A stretch of DNA of 64,000 nt from Mycobacterium sp. ITM-2016-00317. Lineage in GTDB: Bacteria; Actinomycetota; Actinomycetes; Mycobacteriales; Mycobacteriaceae. How positions within the stretch are numbered: the first letter of the stretch is position 1; every line of letters starts with the position of its first letter. Both the position numbers and the translations under genes were made by a program. The notes beneath the pieces are model-generated. The model was not told the origin of the DNA, did not search any database, and saw nothing but the letters and a program-made list of their open reading frames with translations. This document shows, piece by piece, positions 33,987 to 41,631 of this stretch. The stretch lies in contig NZ_CP134399.1 of assembly GCF_002968295.1 (NCBI RefSeq), forward strand, positions 3,100,001-3,164,000, read 5' to 3'.

Positions 33987-35239
33987 TGCGTCACCGGGCA
34001 GCCCGACCCACCGGAGTAGTCGACGGGCCAGTGCTTGATGCCGTTGAGCCACCCCGACCGCAGCCGGTCCGGGGTGCCCGCCGAGGTGAGATCGGGCAGG
34101 TGGTCGGCGATCGCGTTGAACATCAGCTCGATCGTCATCCGGGCCAGGTTGGCGCCGATGCAGTAGTGCGCACCGGTGCCGCCGAAACCGACGTGCGGAT
34201 TGGGATCGCGCACGATGTCGAACGTGAACGGGTCGTCGAACACCTCCTCGTCGAAGTTCGCCGACCGGTACGACATGACCACCCGCTGCCCCTTCTTGAT
34301 GGGCACACCGGAGAGTTCGTAGTCGGCCAGCGCGGTGCGCTGGAACGACGTGACGGGGGTGGCCCACCGGACGATCTCGTCGACCGCGGTGACCGGGCGG
34401 TCGCGCTTGAACAACTCCCACTGGTCGGGGTGCTCGGTGAACGCGATCATGCCGTGGGTGATCGAGTTCCTGGTGGTCTCGTTGCCCGCGACGGCGAGCA
34501 GCACCATGAAGAATCCGAATTCGTCGTCGGTGAGCTTGTGCCCGTCGACGTCGGCCTCGATCAGTTTGGTGACGATGTCCTCGCCCGGTTGCTCGGCGCG
34601 CAGTGCCGCCAGCTGCATCGCGTACACGATGAGTTCCGTTGCGGCATTGCGGTTGTCGTGGTGGGCGAACTCCGGGTCGTCGTCGCTGACCATCTGGTTG
34701 GACCAGTCGAAGAGCTTCCTGCGGTCCTCGATCGGCACCCCGAGCAGCCCGGCGATGGCCTGCAGCGGCAGCTCGCAGGAGACCTGTTCGACGAAGTCGC
34801 CCGCCCCGGCCCCGGCCGCGCTCTTGGCGATGTTCTGCGCGCGTTCGTTGAGGTCGTCGCGTAACCGCTCGACCGCACGGGGGGTGAATCCACGCGAGAT
34901 GATCTTGCGCAAATGGGTGTGCCGTGGGGCGTCCATGTTGAGCAGCACGAGGCTCCCGGTCTCGATCTGCTCGCCGGTGGAGCCCTCCGGGTACCGCGGC
35001 AACGCAGTCTTGACCTGACTGGAGAACACGTCGCTGCGCTTGGAGATCTCTTTGACGTCGTGGTGTCTGGTGACCACCCAGTAGCCGCCGTCGCCGAAAC
35101 CTCCGACGCCGCCGGGTTGTTCGTTCCACCAGATCGGGGCGCATCTGCGCAACTCGGCGAGTTCTTCCACCGGCAGACGTTCACGGTTGAGGTCCGGGTC
35201 GGTGAAGTCGAATCCGGTGGGGAGCGTGGGAGTCGCCAT
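33983..35239 (-). CDS. cyp125: cytochrome P450, CYP125 family (steroid C26-monooxygenase type)
   Basis: 418 residues. I-helix VAGNETTRNSITHGM, K-helix DEIVRWATPVTSFQRTAL and haem-Cys loop GGTGAHYCIGANLAR are complete. The recalled M. tuberculosis CYP125A1 matches closely (LPTGFDFTDPDL, ELRRCAPIWWNEQ, HDVKEIS, LLNMDAPRHTHLRKIISRGFTPRAV). The family oxidises C26 of cholesterol/cholestenone to start side-chain degradation. ATG 35239. I found no KstR box upstream, unusual for a cyp125 in a sterol operon, so this may be a paralogue. Confidence 0.93.
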   Translation of the reverse strand: MATPTLPTGFDFTDPDLNRERLPVEELAELRRCAPIWWNEQPGGVGGFGDGGYWVVTRHHDVKEISKRSDVFSSQVKTALPRYPEGSTGEQIETGSLVLLNMDAPRHTHLRKIISRGFTPRAVERLRDDLNERAQNIAKSAAGAGAGDFVEQVSCELPLQAIAGLLGVPIEDRRKLFDWSNQMVSDDDPEFAHHDNRNAATELIVYAMQLAALRAEQPGEDIVTKLIEADVDGHKLTDDEFGFFMVLLAVAGNETTRNSITHGMIAFTEHPDQWELFKRDRPVTAVDEIVRWATPVTSFQRTALADYELSGVPIKKGQRVVMSYRSANFDEEVFDDPFTFDIVRDPNPHVGFGGTGAHYCIGANLARMTIELMFNAIADHLPDLTSAGTPDRLRSGWLNGIKHWPVDYSGGSGCPVTH

Positions 35240-35395
35240 ACGTTGGCTCCTAGACGTCGATGGCCGTAACCCATTGCTACACCACGGGGGCCTCCCGGCG
35301 AGCGCAGATGAGCGAAGAATGCGATGGTGCCTGTAACGAATCCGCTGCGGACACGGATGGATCCTGTGACCATGAAGAAACCGGGAGGGTGCCAC

Positions 35396-35881
35396 GTGAA
35401 GTTCGGTTTCCGCGCAAAGACCGCGTCCATCGTCGGGGCGGCAGCGTTCGCCGCTCTGCTTGCCGGCGCGCCGTCGGCCGCCGCCGACCCGGCTGCGCCG
35501 CAACCGGTGCCCGCGCCCGTGCCGGCGCCGGTGCCGGCTGAGGTGCCCGCGCCGGGGGAGGCGCCGGTGCTCGCAGTGGCCGCCGGATCTTCCGCCCCCG
35601 CACCCGCCGCCGAGGGGGTGCCCCATCTTGCCAGCCCGGAGAATCTGCCCCCGGGCACGTCGATCGCCCCGGCCCAGCAGACCCGGCTGACCTACCTGCG
35701 CGACCTGTGGCATGCGATGCAGACCCAGGAGGTCAGCGGAAGCAACGCGCTGCTGCTGCTCACGCAGCGCCCGCTGAGTTCCACCCCGTCGCGGGGCCTG
35801 CCCGCCGGGCCGCAGCCGGTGGCGCCGCCGGCGCCCATCGCCCCTGCGGCCCCGCCCGCTCCCGCCCCGGTCGCGCCTTAG
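35396..35881 (+). CDS. secreted Pro/Ala-rich protein
   Basis: 161 residues from GTG 35396, which has a GGGAGGG ribosome site. Signal peptide (ASIVGAAAFAALLAGAPSAAA) with cleavage near residue 29. The mature part is PAP-rich at both ends (PVPAPVPAPVPAEVPAPG; PVAPPAPIAPAAPPAPAPVAP) around a short helical core. Wall-associated spacer proteins in mycobacteria look like this; function unknown. Confidence 0.75.
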   Translation: MKFGFRAKTASIVGAAAFAALLAGAPSAAADPAAPQPVPAPVPAPVPAEVPAPGEAPVLAVAAGSSAPAPAAEGVPHLASPENLPPGTSIAPAQQTRLTYLRDLWHAMQTQEVSGSNALLLLTQRPLSSTPSRGLPAGPQPVAPPAPIAPAAPPAPAPVAP

Positions 35882-36024
35882 TTCGGCAGCGACGCGTGCC
35901 CCGTCGGCATCGCGGCGCTCACCTCGACGGTGGCCTCGGCGCTACGCGCGGCGGTGGTGATGCGGGCCCGGTCACCGTCGCCGAGCCCCAGCGTGGTCGC
36001 TTCCTCGACGCTGATCCACTGCGG
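35878..36024 (-). pseudogene. relic of a molybdopterin oxidoreductase C-terminus
   Basis: Read on the minus strand with a frame different from the TetR gene, about 45 codons give PQWISVEEATTLGLGDGDRARITT...SAEATVEVSAAMPTGHASLPN, the pattern of the molybdopterin-dinucleotide-binding domain (ISxEDAxxLGxxDGDxVRV...GxxSLPN). It has an in-frame stop just before and a TAA just after, so it is a remnant. It lies directly behind the TetR C-terminus, whose own tail runs into it. Confidence 0.6.
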
Positions 36025-36589
36025 CCTGCGCGCTGATCAGCTGCCGAAGCTGGTCGGCGACCAGGTGCAGCGGCTGCAGGTCGCGCGACGCCCGCGCGAC
36101 GACGATGGCGCCCTCGAACGAGGTGAGCACCAGCATCGCCAGGGCGGCCGCGTTGTCGGCGGGGACACCGTCGTCGACAAGCCGCTGGGCGATCACCTCG
36201 CGCCAGCGCGCGAACGCCGCGGCAGCACGCTCGATCACCGGGGCGGACTGGTCGGGTTTCGCCGGATCGCCGGATTCGACGGCGACTGCGACGACGGGGC
36301 AGCCGGCGCGGAAGTCGCTGTCCTGCAACTGTTCGGCGTATCCGGCGAAGAGCCGGTCCAGAGCCTCCAGTGTGGAGGAGGCCTCCGCCAGCTGCGCGGC
36401 CATGAACTCGCCGGCGTAGTCGACGGCCTCGCAGAGCAGTTGTGTGCGGCCGCCGGGGAAGTAGTGGTAGGCGGACCCGCGCGGCGCGCCGCTGTGGGCG
36501 AGCACGTCGGCGATGGCCGTCGGGTGCGCACCGCGTTCCCGGATCAGCAGTGCGGTGGAGATGACCATCCGCTCGCGAGGAGTCGTCAC
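35972..36589 (-). CDS. TetR family regulator, LmrA/YxaF type, with abnormal C-terminus
   Basis: 205 residues. Helix-turn-helix ATAIADVLAHSGAPRGSAYHYFPGGRTQLL (about 22-50) and the LmrA/YxaF C-terminal domain are clear. The last about 20 residues (AVDQRRGSDHAGARRR) are not domain-like and run out of frame through the molybdopterin-oxidoreductase relic, so the original stop was probably lost in the deletion. A hairpin and inverted repeat lie just upstream (36598-36642). May still be functional. Confidence 0.85.
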   Translation of the reverse strand: MTTPRERMVISTALLIRERGAHPTAIADVLAHSGAPRGSAYHYFPGGRTQLLCEAVDYAGEFMAAQLAEASSTLEALDRLFAGYAEQLQDSDFRAGCPVVAVAVESGDPAKPDQSAPVIERAAAAFARWREVIAQRLVDDGVPADNAAALAMLVLTSFEGAIVVARASRDLQPLHLVADQLRQLISAQAAVDQRRGSDHAGARRR

Positions 36590-36597
36590 CGAGCAGC

Positions 36598-36642
36598 CCC
36601 CTTCCCTGGCTATGTATGTAACTCTACATAACCGGGAAGGGG
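36598..36642. promoter_or_regulatory. nested palindrome upstream of LmrA-type TetR
   Basis: CCCCTTCCC (36598-36606) pairs perfectly with GGGAAGGGG (36634-36642). Inside are TATGTA (36615-36620) and TACATA (36625-36630), an AT-rich inverted repeat of operator type. The site lies between the nitronate monooxygenase stop (36659) and the TetR start (36589), so it can end one message and regulate the next. Confidence 0.65.
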
Positions 36643-36658
36643 TTGCCCGGTGAAATCG

Positions 36659-37788
36659 CTACACGCTGGCGGCCTCGTTGAGTTCGTTGAGGGTGTTGGT
36701 GGCCTCGAGGTACTCCTGCACCCAGCGCTCGATGACCGCCGAGGTCTTCTCGACCTTGGTGAACTGGCCGACGACCTGGCCGATCGGGTTGAAGGCGACG
36801 TCGACGGTCTCGTTCGGGTACTTGTGCGTCGCGGCCACGGCCATCCCGGACACCATGTACTGCAGCGGCATTCCGAGCGGCTTCGGGTTCTCCGGGTTCT
36901 CCCACGCGTCGGTCCAGTCGTTGCGCAGCATGCGGCCGGCTTACCGGTGAACGACCGGCTGCGCACCGTGTCGCGGCTGGAGGCCTTCGCGTAGGCGGCG
37001 TGCTGGACGGCGGTGTTCTCCGACTCCTCGACCATCACCCACTGGGAGCCGGTCCATGCGCCCTGCGCACCGAGCGCCAGTGCCGCGGCGATCTGCTGGC
37101 CGCTGCCGATGCCGCCGGCGGCCAGCACCGGCACCGGCGCCACCTCCTTGACGACCTGGGGCCACAGCACGATCGAGCCGACCTCGCCGCTGTGCCCGCC
37201 GGCCTCGCCGCCCTGGGCGATGATGATGTCCACGCCGGCGTCGGCGTGCTTGCGCGCCTGTGAGGGCGAGCCGCACAGCGCGGCGACCTTGCGACCCTCG
37301 GCGTGGATGTGCTCGATCATGTCCTTGGGCGGGGTGCCCAGCGCGTTGGCGATCAGCGTCATCTTCGGGTGCCGCAGCGCGACCTCGACCTGCGGTGTCG
37401 CGGTCGCCTCGGTCCAGCCAAGCAGCTGCAGCGCGTTGTCGTCGCTGTCGTCGGTCGGCACCCCGTGGTCGGCCAGGATCTTCTTGGCGAAGTCCAGGTG
37501 CTCCTGCGGAACCAGCGCGTTGAGCGTCGACTTCAGGTCGTCGGCGGACATGTTCGCGTCCATGCCCTCGTACTTGTTCGGGATCACGATGTCCACGCCG
37601 TACGGGTGGTCGCCGATGTTCTCGTCGATCCAGTTCAGCTCGATCTCGAGCTGCTCGGGGGTGAAGCCCACCGCGCCCAGCACACCGAACCCGCCGGCCT
37701 TGCTGACCGCGACGACCACGTCACGGCAGTGGGTGAAGGCGAAGATCGGGAACTCGATACCCAATTCGTCGCACAGGGGAGTATGCAT
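36659..37788 (-). pseudogene. nitronate monooxygenase-family flavoprotein, frameshifted
   Basis: NAD(P)H-dependent flavin oxidoreductase of the NMO/2-nitropropane dioxygenase fold. FMN-binding features: FTHCRDVVVAVSKAGGFGVLGA (about 18-40), IIIAQGGEAGGHSGEVGS and VLAAGGIGSGQQIAAALALGA. Near 36938 the frame breaks after RSRSFTGKPA; the C-terminus (RMLRNDWTDAWENP to the end at 36659) continues in another frame. One added C restores 376 residues, close to recalled Rv1533. A KstR-like box lies 43 bases upstream of the ATG. Confidence 0.87.
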
Positions 37789-37830
37789 AGTCCGCTCCTG
37801 GTGGGCTCATGACGGTGAAAAGCAGAAAAC

Positions 37831-37844
37831 TGAAACGTGTTCTA
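37831..37844. promoter_or_regulatory. KstR-like box
   Basis: TGAAACGTGTTCTA matches TnnAACnnGTTnnA at all eight fixed positions and is 13 of 14 identical to the box at 7386. It overlaps the stop of the HAD gene and lies 43 bases upstream of the nitronate monooxygenase start, both on the minus strand. Confidence 0.65.
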
Positions 37845-38606
37845 CTTTAGTACACGGCGCAGTCCGCCTGCGGCGCCTTTCCCCGGTGTGCTGACCCGGA
37901 GCACCGGCCAGCCGCGCTGCGCGGCCACCGCCGCCAGTTCCCGGCGCGGGTTCACCGGCCGGGGATGCCCCACCAGCGACATCAGCGCGATGTCCTCGTT
38001 GCCGTCGGCGTAGAAGAAGCTGCGCTGCAGGTCGACGCCCGCGCTGGCGCTGAACCGTTCGACGGCCGCGGCTTTCTGCTTGCCCCAGATCACCGGCCGC
38101 GCGATCCTGCCGGTGAGCAGGCCCTGCTCGTCGAGCTCGAAGTGGTTGCACAGCACGTGCCCGATCTCCAGATAGCGGGCGACCGGTTCGGCGTGGATGG
38201 TCAGCGCCGACGAGCTGAGCACCACGGTGTGCCCGCGCCGCTGGTGCGCCAGCACGATGTCGCGCATCACCGGGAACAGGCGTGACCGCACCCGCTCGGC
38301 GAACAACCGGTCGCCGATGGCGTCGAGGTCGGCCAGCGACTCGCCCCTGAGGTAGCCGGCGGCACGCTCGAGCAGTTTGCCGAAATTCACCCGGCCGATC
38401 TTGTAGCGCATCGCGGCTTCGATGACCCCGGTGACCTCGCCGATGCGGGCCTGGCGGCGCCGGATGCGGTCGCCCGCGTGCGCGGTCGCGGTGAAGCCGT
38501 CCACCAGCGTGCCGTCCAAATCGAAGAACGCGCCGACCTGCGGACCTGACGGTCCGGCGGCGATGTCGGCGACCGGATCACCCGGAGTCGCGGGGTCGGC
38601 GGTCAC
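37842..38606 (-). CDS. HAD-IB family phosphatase
   Basis: 254 residues. HAD motif I FFDLDGTLVDG (about 28-38), motif II VVLSSSALT, and motif III with SFFYADGNEDIALM, the SerB/HAD-IB pattern. Cap type is the small helical C1 cap between motifs I and II. Substrate cannot be assigned: close relatives include phosphoserine and lipid-headgroup phosphatases. GTG start. The stop abuts the KstR-like box. Confidence 0.87.
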   Translation of the reverse strand: MTADPATPGDPVADIAAGPSGPQVGAFFDLDGTLVDGFTATAHAGDRIRRRQARIGEVTGVIEAAMRYKIGRVNFGKLLERAAGYLRGESLADLDAIGDRLFAERVRSRLFPVMRDIVLAHQRRGHTVVLSSSALTIHAEPVARYLEIGHVLCNHFELDEQGLLTGRIARPVIWGKQKAAAVERFSASAGVDLQRSFFYADGNEDIALMSLVGHPRPVNPRRELAAVAAQRGWPVLRVSTPGKGAAGGLRRVLK

Positions 38607-38810
38607 ATTGCGCTCCTCATATCACGGCTCGCGCGGGGGCTGACAAGCCATGCTACGGGCGTCGCGGGCCCTACTGGTTTAATCTGTGCCCTGGTCGCTG
38701 CCGCAGACGGCCACGGTAGTTTGGTCTTGCCGGGTTGAGACGCAGCCTGTGTGAGTAGCACTATGTGCCCTCGCAGAGTGCGGTGAGCGGCCTGATACGG
38801 AAGGTGAACC

Positions 38811-39194
38811 TTGGACGAGCAAGCAGCCGAAGGCACGGGCGCCGCAGGAGCGTCGAACTGTGTCGTCACGCAGCGGTGGGTCGACCGGACGGCCGTCGTC
38901 GGAGTGTCCGGAGTTGTCGACATGCTCACCTCGCCCCAGCTGGAGACGGCCATCGACACCGCGCTCGGCCAGCAGCCCACCGCGGTGGTCATCGACTTCA
39001 CCGACGTCGAGTTCCTGGCCTCCGCCGGGATGGGCGTACTGGTGGCCGCCCACGACAAGGCGGGCGACGACGTGACGATCAGCGTGGTGGCGGACGGTCC
39101 CGCGACGAGTCGTCCGCTGAAGCTCGTCGGCATCGCCGACATCGTCCGGCTCTACCCGAATCTCGACGAGGCGCTCGCGGCGCGCGACACCTAG
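38811..39194 (+). CDS. STAS-domain anti-anti-sigma factor
   Basis: 127 residues. A SpoIIAA/RsbV-like STAS fold with the regulatory Ser in DVEFLASAGMGVLVAAHD (about 63-80). TTG start with a GGAAGG ribosome site at 38799-38804. Followed 45 bases later by an RsbW-like kinase gene, giving the classic antagonist pair that frees a stress sigma factor when dephosphorylated. The window also carries a PP2C-type phosphatase operon (50485-51660). Confidence 0.9.
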   Translation: MDEQAAEGTGAAGASNCVVTQRWVDRTAVVGVSGVVDMLTSPQLETAIDTALGQQPTAVVIDFTDVEFLASAGMGVLVAAHDKAGDDVTISVVADGPATSRPLKLVGIADIVRLYPNLDEALAARDT

Positions 39195-39239
39195 GAAGTC
39201 CGCTTAAGAAGATCCTTTGAGGGGTAGCCAGCGACTGCC

Positions 39240-39686
39240 ATGATCGATTCCATGCCTCCGGCTGAGGTAGCCAACGCCGATCGCTTCGAGCGGGTCGGGC
39301 TCGAAGCCGACGCAGGCGCGGTCGCTCGGGTACGCCAGGACTTCTCACTCTGGTTGAAGCGCTTCTTCGCGCTGGACGAGATCCGCACCAGCGACATGGT
39401 GCTGGCGATCAACGAGGCGTTGGCGAACGCGGCGGAATTCGCATACCTGCAGTCGGACCAGCCGGGCACGATCGACATCCAGGCCGTCCACGACGAGCGG
39501 GCCGGCACGCTGACGGTCTGCATCTACGACCAGGGGGTGTGGCGTCAGCGCCAGATCGACCCCGCACCGCGCACCCGCGGCCGCGGCATCCCGTTGATGG
39601 AGACGCTGTCGGATTGCGCGACGATCGAACCGTCGACCAGCGGCACCACCGTGCGGCTGGAATGGCGCGGGGTCAACCGGGCCTGA
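39240..39686 (+). CDS. RsbW/SpoIIAB-like anti-sigma kinase
   Basis: 148 residues with a GHKL/HATPase_c_2 domain: N-box AINEALANAAEFAY, G1-like DQGVWRQR, and G2 GRGIPLMETLSDCATIEPS. Anti-sigma kinases of this type bind the sigma factor and phosphorylate the STAS partner. ATG 39240 or 39252. Immediate STAS neighbour supports partner-switching. Target sigma (possibly SigF) is not in the window. Confidence 0.88.
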   Translation: MIDSMPPAEVANADRFERVGLEADAGAVARVRQDFSLWLKRFFALDEIRTSDMVLAINEALANAAEFAYLQSDQPGTIDIQAVHDERAGTLTVCIYDQGVWRQRQIDPAPRTRGRGIPLMETLSDCATIEPSTSGTTVRLEWRGVNRA

Positions 39687-40763
39687 TCACCCGGCCCGGT
39701 AGGTGCCCCTGCCGGTCGCCAGCGGCAGATTGAGCGTGCTGCGGATGCCCGGAGCTGCCGCGACGACGTCCGGTATCGCGTTGACGATCCGCGCCGCCGC
39801 CGCCAGGATCGCGGCGTAGTTGTGGTCACCGTTGCGGCTCGTCGGGCAGATGTCCATCACGTACGACGGCTCCCCGGTGATCTCCACCCGGTAGGAGCCG
39901 CCCTCCTGGGCCGGCTGCGCCCAGTCCGGCCGCAGATCCCCGCGCAGACGCGTGATGTGTTCGACGACGATCGCAGGCTGACCGTCCACCAGTCCCTCGA
40001 TCAGGAATCGGACCGCCGCGACGGTGCCCTTCTTGATCGTGCCGACCGCGACGTCGAAATCCTCGGGCGCCGGCTCCTGCTCGACCGAATCCCGGATCTC
40101 GTCGACCTCGACACCGAGACCCGCGGCGAGCTGACGGATGCCCACACCCCAGGCCGCGCTGAGCATGCCGGGCTGATAGAGGAACGGCAGATCGCCGATC
40201 TCGTTCCCGAAGCCCATCACGTCGAACATGACGGTGGCGCCGTCGTAGGTGGCGTAGTCGGCGATCTCCATGGTGCGGATCTGGCTGATGCTCTGGCAGG
40301 TGCTCGCGAGCGCCAGCGGCATCAGGTCGGTGACGAAACCCGGATCGACGCCGGTGATGAACAGGCTCGTGTTGCCTTGCCGCGCTGAATCTTCCACGCG
40401 GTCGATGGCGCGCTCGGGGATGACGCCCCACGGGTACTGCAGGGACACGGGGGAGGAGCCGACCACGTTGATGCCGGCTTCGAGCAGAGCGCGGACGTCG
40501 GCGAGCGCCTCCCTGGTCCGCACGTCGCCCATCGCGCAGTACACCGCGCAGTCCGGTTTGGCCGCGATGACGGCGGCCAGGTCGTCGACCGCGGTCACTC
40601 CGGTCGTCACGTCCAGCCGGGCGAGCTCACCGGCGTCCCTGCCCACCTTCGCCGCCGAGGACACCCACACCGCGGCGAGGTCGAACCGCTCGTCCTCGAT
40701 GAGCTGGCGCAGTGCCAGGCTGCCGCAGTTACCCGTCCCGATCAGTGCCACGCGAATCGCCAT
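39687..40763 (-). CDS. DapB-like NAD(P)-binding dehydrogenase
   Basis: 358 residues. N-terminal Rossmann motif VALIGTGNCGSLALRQL, then a C-terminal domain like dihydrodipicolinate reductase/2,4-diaminopentanoate dehydrogenase proteins. Too long and divergent for true DapB. Its stop abuts the RsbW-like stop (convergent). Divergent from the steroid dehydrogenase gene, sharing the KstR-like box region. Substrate unknown. Confidence 0.82.
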   Translation of the reverse strand: MAIRVALIGTGNCGSLALRQLIEDERFDLAAVWVSSAAKVGRDAGELARLDVTTGVTAVDDLAAVIAAKPDCAVYCAMGDVRTREALADVRALLEAGINVVGSSPVSLQYPWGVIPERAIDRVEDSARQGNTSLFITGVDPGFVTDLMPLALASTCQSISQIRTMEIADYATYDGATVMFDVMGFGNEIGDLPFLYQPGMLSAAWGVGIRQLAAGLGVEVDEIRDSVEQEPAPEDFDVAVGTIKKGTVAAVRFLIEGLVDGQPAIVVEHITRLRGDLRPDWAQPAQEGGSYRVEITGEPSYVMDICPTSRNGDHNYAAILAAAARIVNAIPDVVAAAPGIRSTLNLPLATGRGTYRAG

Positions 40764-40794
40764 GGCCAGCAGTATGCGTGCCCGGAAACCAAAT

Positions 40795-40808
40795 AGGAAC
40801 AGGTTCTA
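40795..40808. promoter_or_regulatory. KstR-like box (one mismatch)
   Basis: AGGAACAGGTTCTA matches TnnAACnnGTTnnA at seven of eight fixed positions (first T is A). It lies between divergent DapB-like (start 40763) and FabG3-like (start 40843) genes, 34 bases before the latter, and could act on both. Confidence 0.6.
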
Positions 40809-40842
40809 GTTTGTGTCTACCCGTGCGGTAGCCTGTCGCCCC

Positions 40843-41589
40843 ATGGGACGCGTGGACGGAAAAGTGGCACTCATCAGCGGCGGGGCGCAGGGCATGGGCG
40901 CCGCGGACGCGCGGGCGCTGATCGCCGAGGGCGCGAAGGTGGTGATCGGCGACATCCTCGACGAGAAGGGCCAGGCGCTGGCCGACGAGATCAACGCCGA
41001 GACGCCGGACTCGATCCGCTACGTGCACCTCGACGTGACCCAGGCCGATCAGTGGGAGGCCGCGGTGGCCACCGCGATCGACGCGTTCGGCTCGCTCAAC
41101 GTGCTCGTCAACAACGCGGGCACGGTGGCGCTGGGCCAGATCGGCCAATTCGACATGGCCAAGTGGCAGAAGGTCATCGACGTCAACCTGACCGGGACGT
41201 TCCTGGGCATGCAGGCCTCGGTGGAGGCGATGAAGGCCGCGGGCGGCGGCTCGATCATCAACATCTCCTCGATCGAGGGGCTGCGCGGTGCCGTGATGGT
41301 GCACCCGTATGTCGCGTCCAAGTGGGCGGTGCGCGGCCTGACGAAGTCGGCGGCGCTGGAACTGGGCGCGCACAACATCCGGGTCAACTCGGTGCACCCC
41401 GGTTTCATCCGCACGCCGATGACCAAGCACTTCCCGGACAACATGCTGCGGATCCCGCTGGGCCGGCCGGGCCAGCCCGACGAGGTCGCCACCTTCGTGG
41501 TGTTCCTGGCCAGCGACGAGTCCCGGTACTCCACCGGCGCCGAGTACGTGGTGGACGGCGGCCTGACCAACGACGTCCCGCACAAGTAG
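40843..41589 (+). CDS. SDR-family steroid dehydrogenase, FabG3-like
   Basis: 248 residues. Cofactor motif SGGAQGMGAADARAL, NNAG, catalytic Ser in IINISSIEG and YxxxK as YVASKWAVRGL. Recalled M. tuberculosis FabG3 (Rv2002, 3-alpha/20-beta-hydroxysteroid dehydrogenase) shares EGAKVVxGDILDE, YVHLDVTQ and STGAEYVVDGG. The ATG at 40843 is preferred over an upstream in-frame GTG. Control by the KstR-like box is inferred. Confidence 0.9.
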   Translation: MGRVDGKVALISGGAQGMGAADARALIAEGAKVVIGDILDEKGQALADEINAETPDSIRYVHLDVTQADQWEAAVATAIDAFGSLNVLVNNAGTVALGQIGQFDMAKWQKVIDVNLTGTFLGMQASVEAMKAAGGGSIINISSIEGLRGAVMVHPYVASKWAVRGLTKSAALELGAHNIRVNSVHPGFIRTPMTKHFPDNMLRIPLGRPGQPDEVATFVVFLASDESRYSTGAEYVVDGGLTNDVPHK

Positions 41590-41594
41590 CCGCC

Positions 41595-41616
41595 GCAGGC
41601 CCGCATCCGGGCCTGC
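41595..41616 (+). terminator. short GC-rich terminator-like hairpin
   Basis: GCAGGCCCG (41595-41603), loop CATC, CGGGCCTGC (41608-41616): perfect 9-bp stem six bases after the steroid dehydrogenase stop. No U-tract, as usual in mycobacteria. It sits 15 bases before the cinA start. Confidence 0.6.
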
Positions 41617-41631
41617 GTAAGGTCGTCTCTC

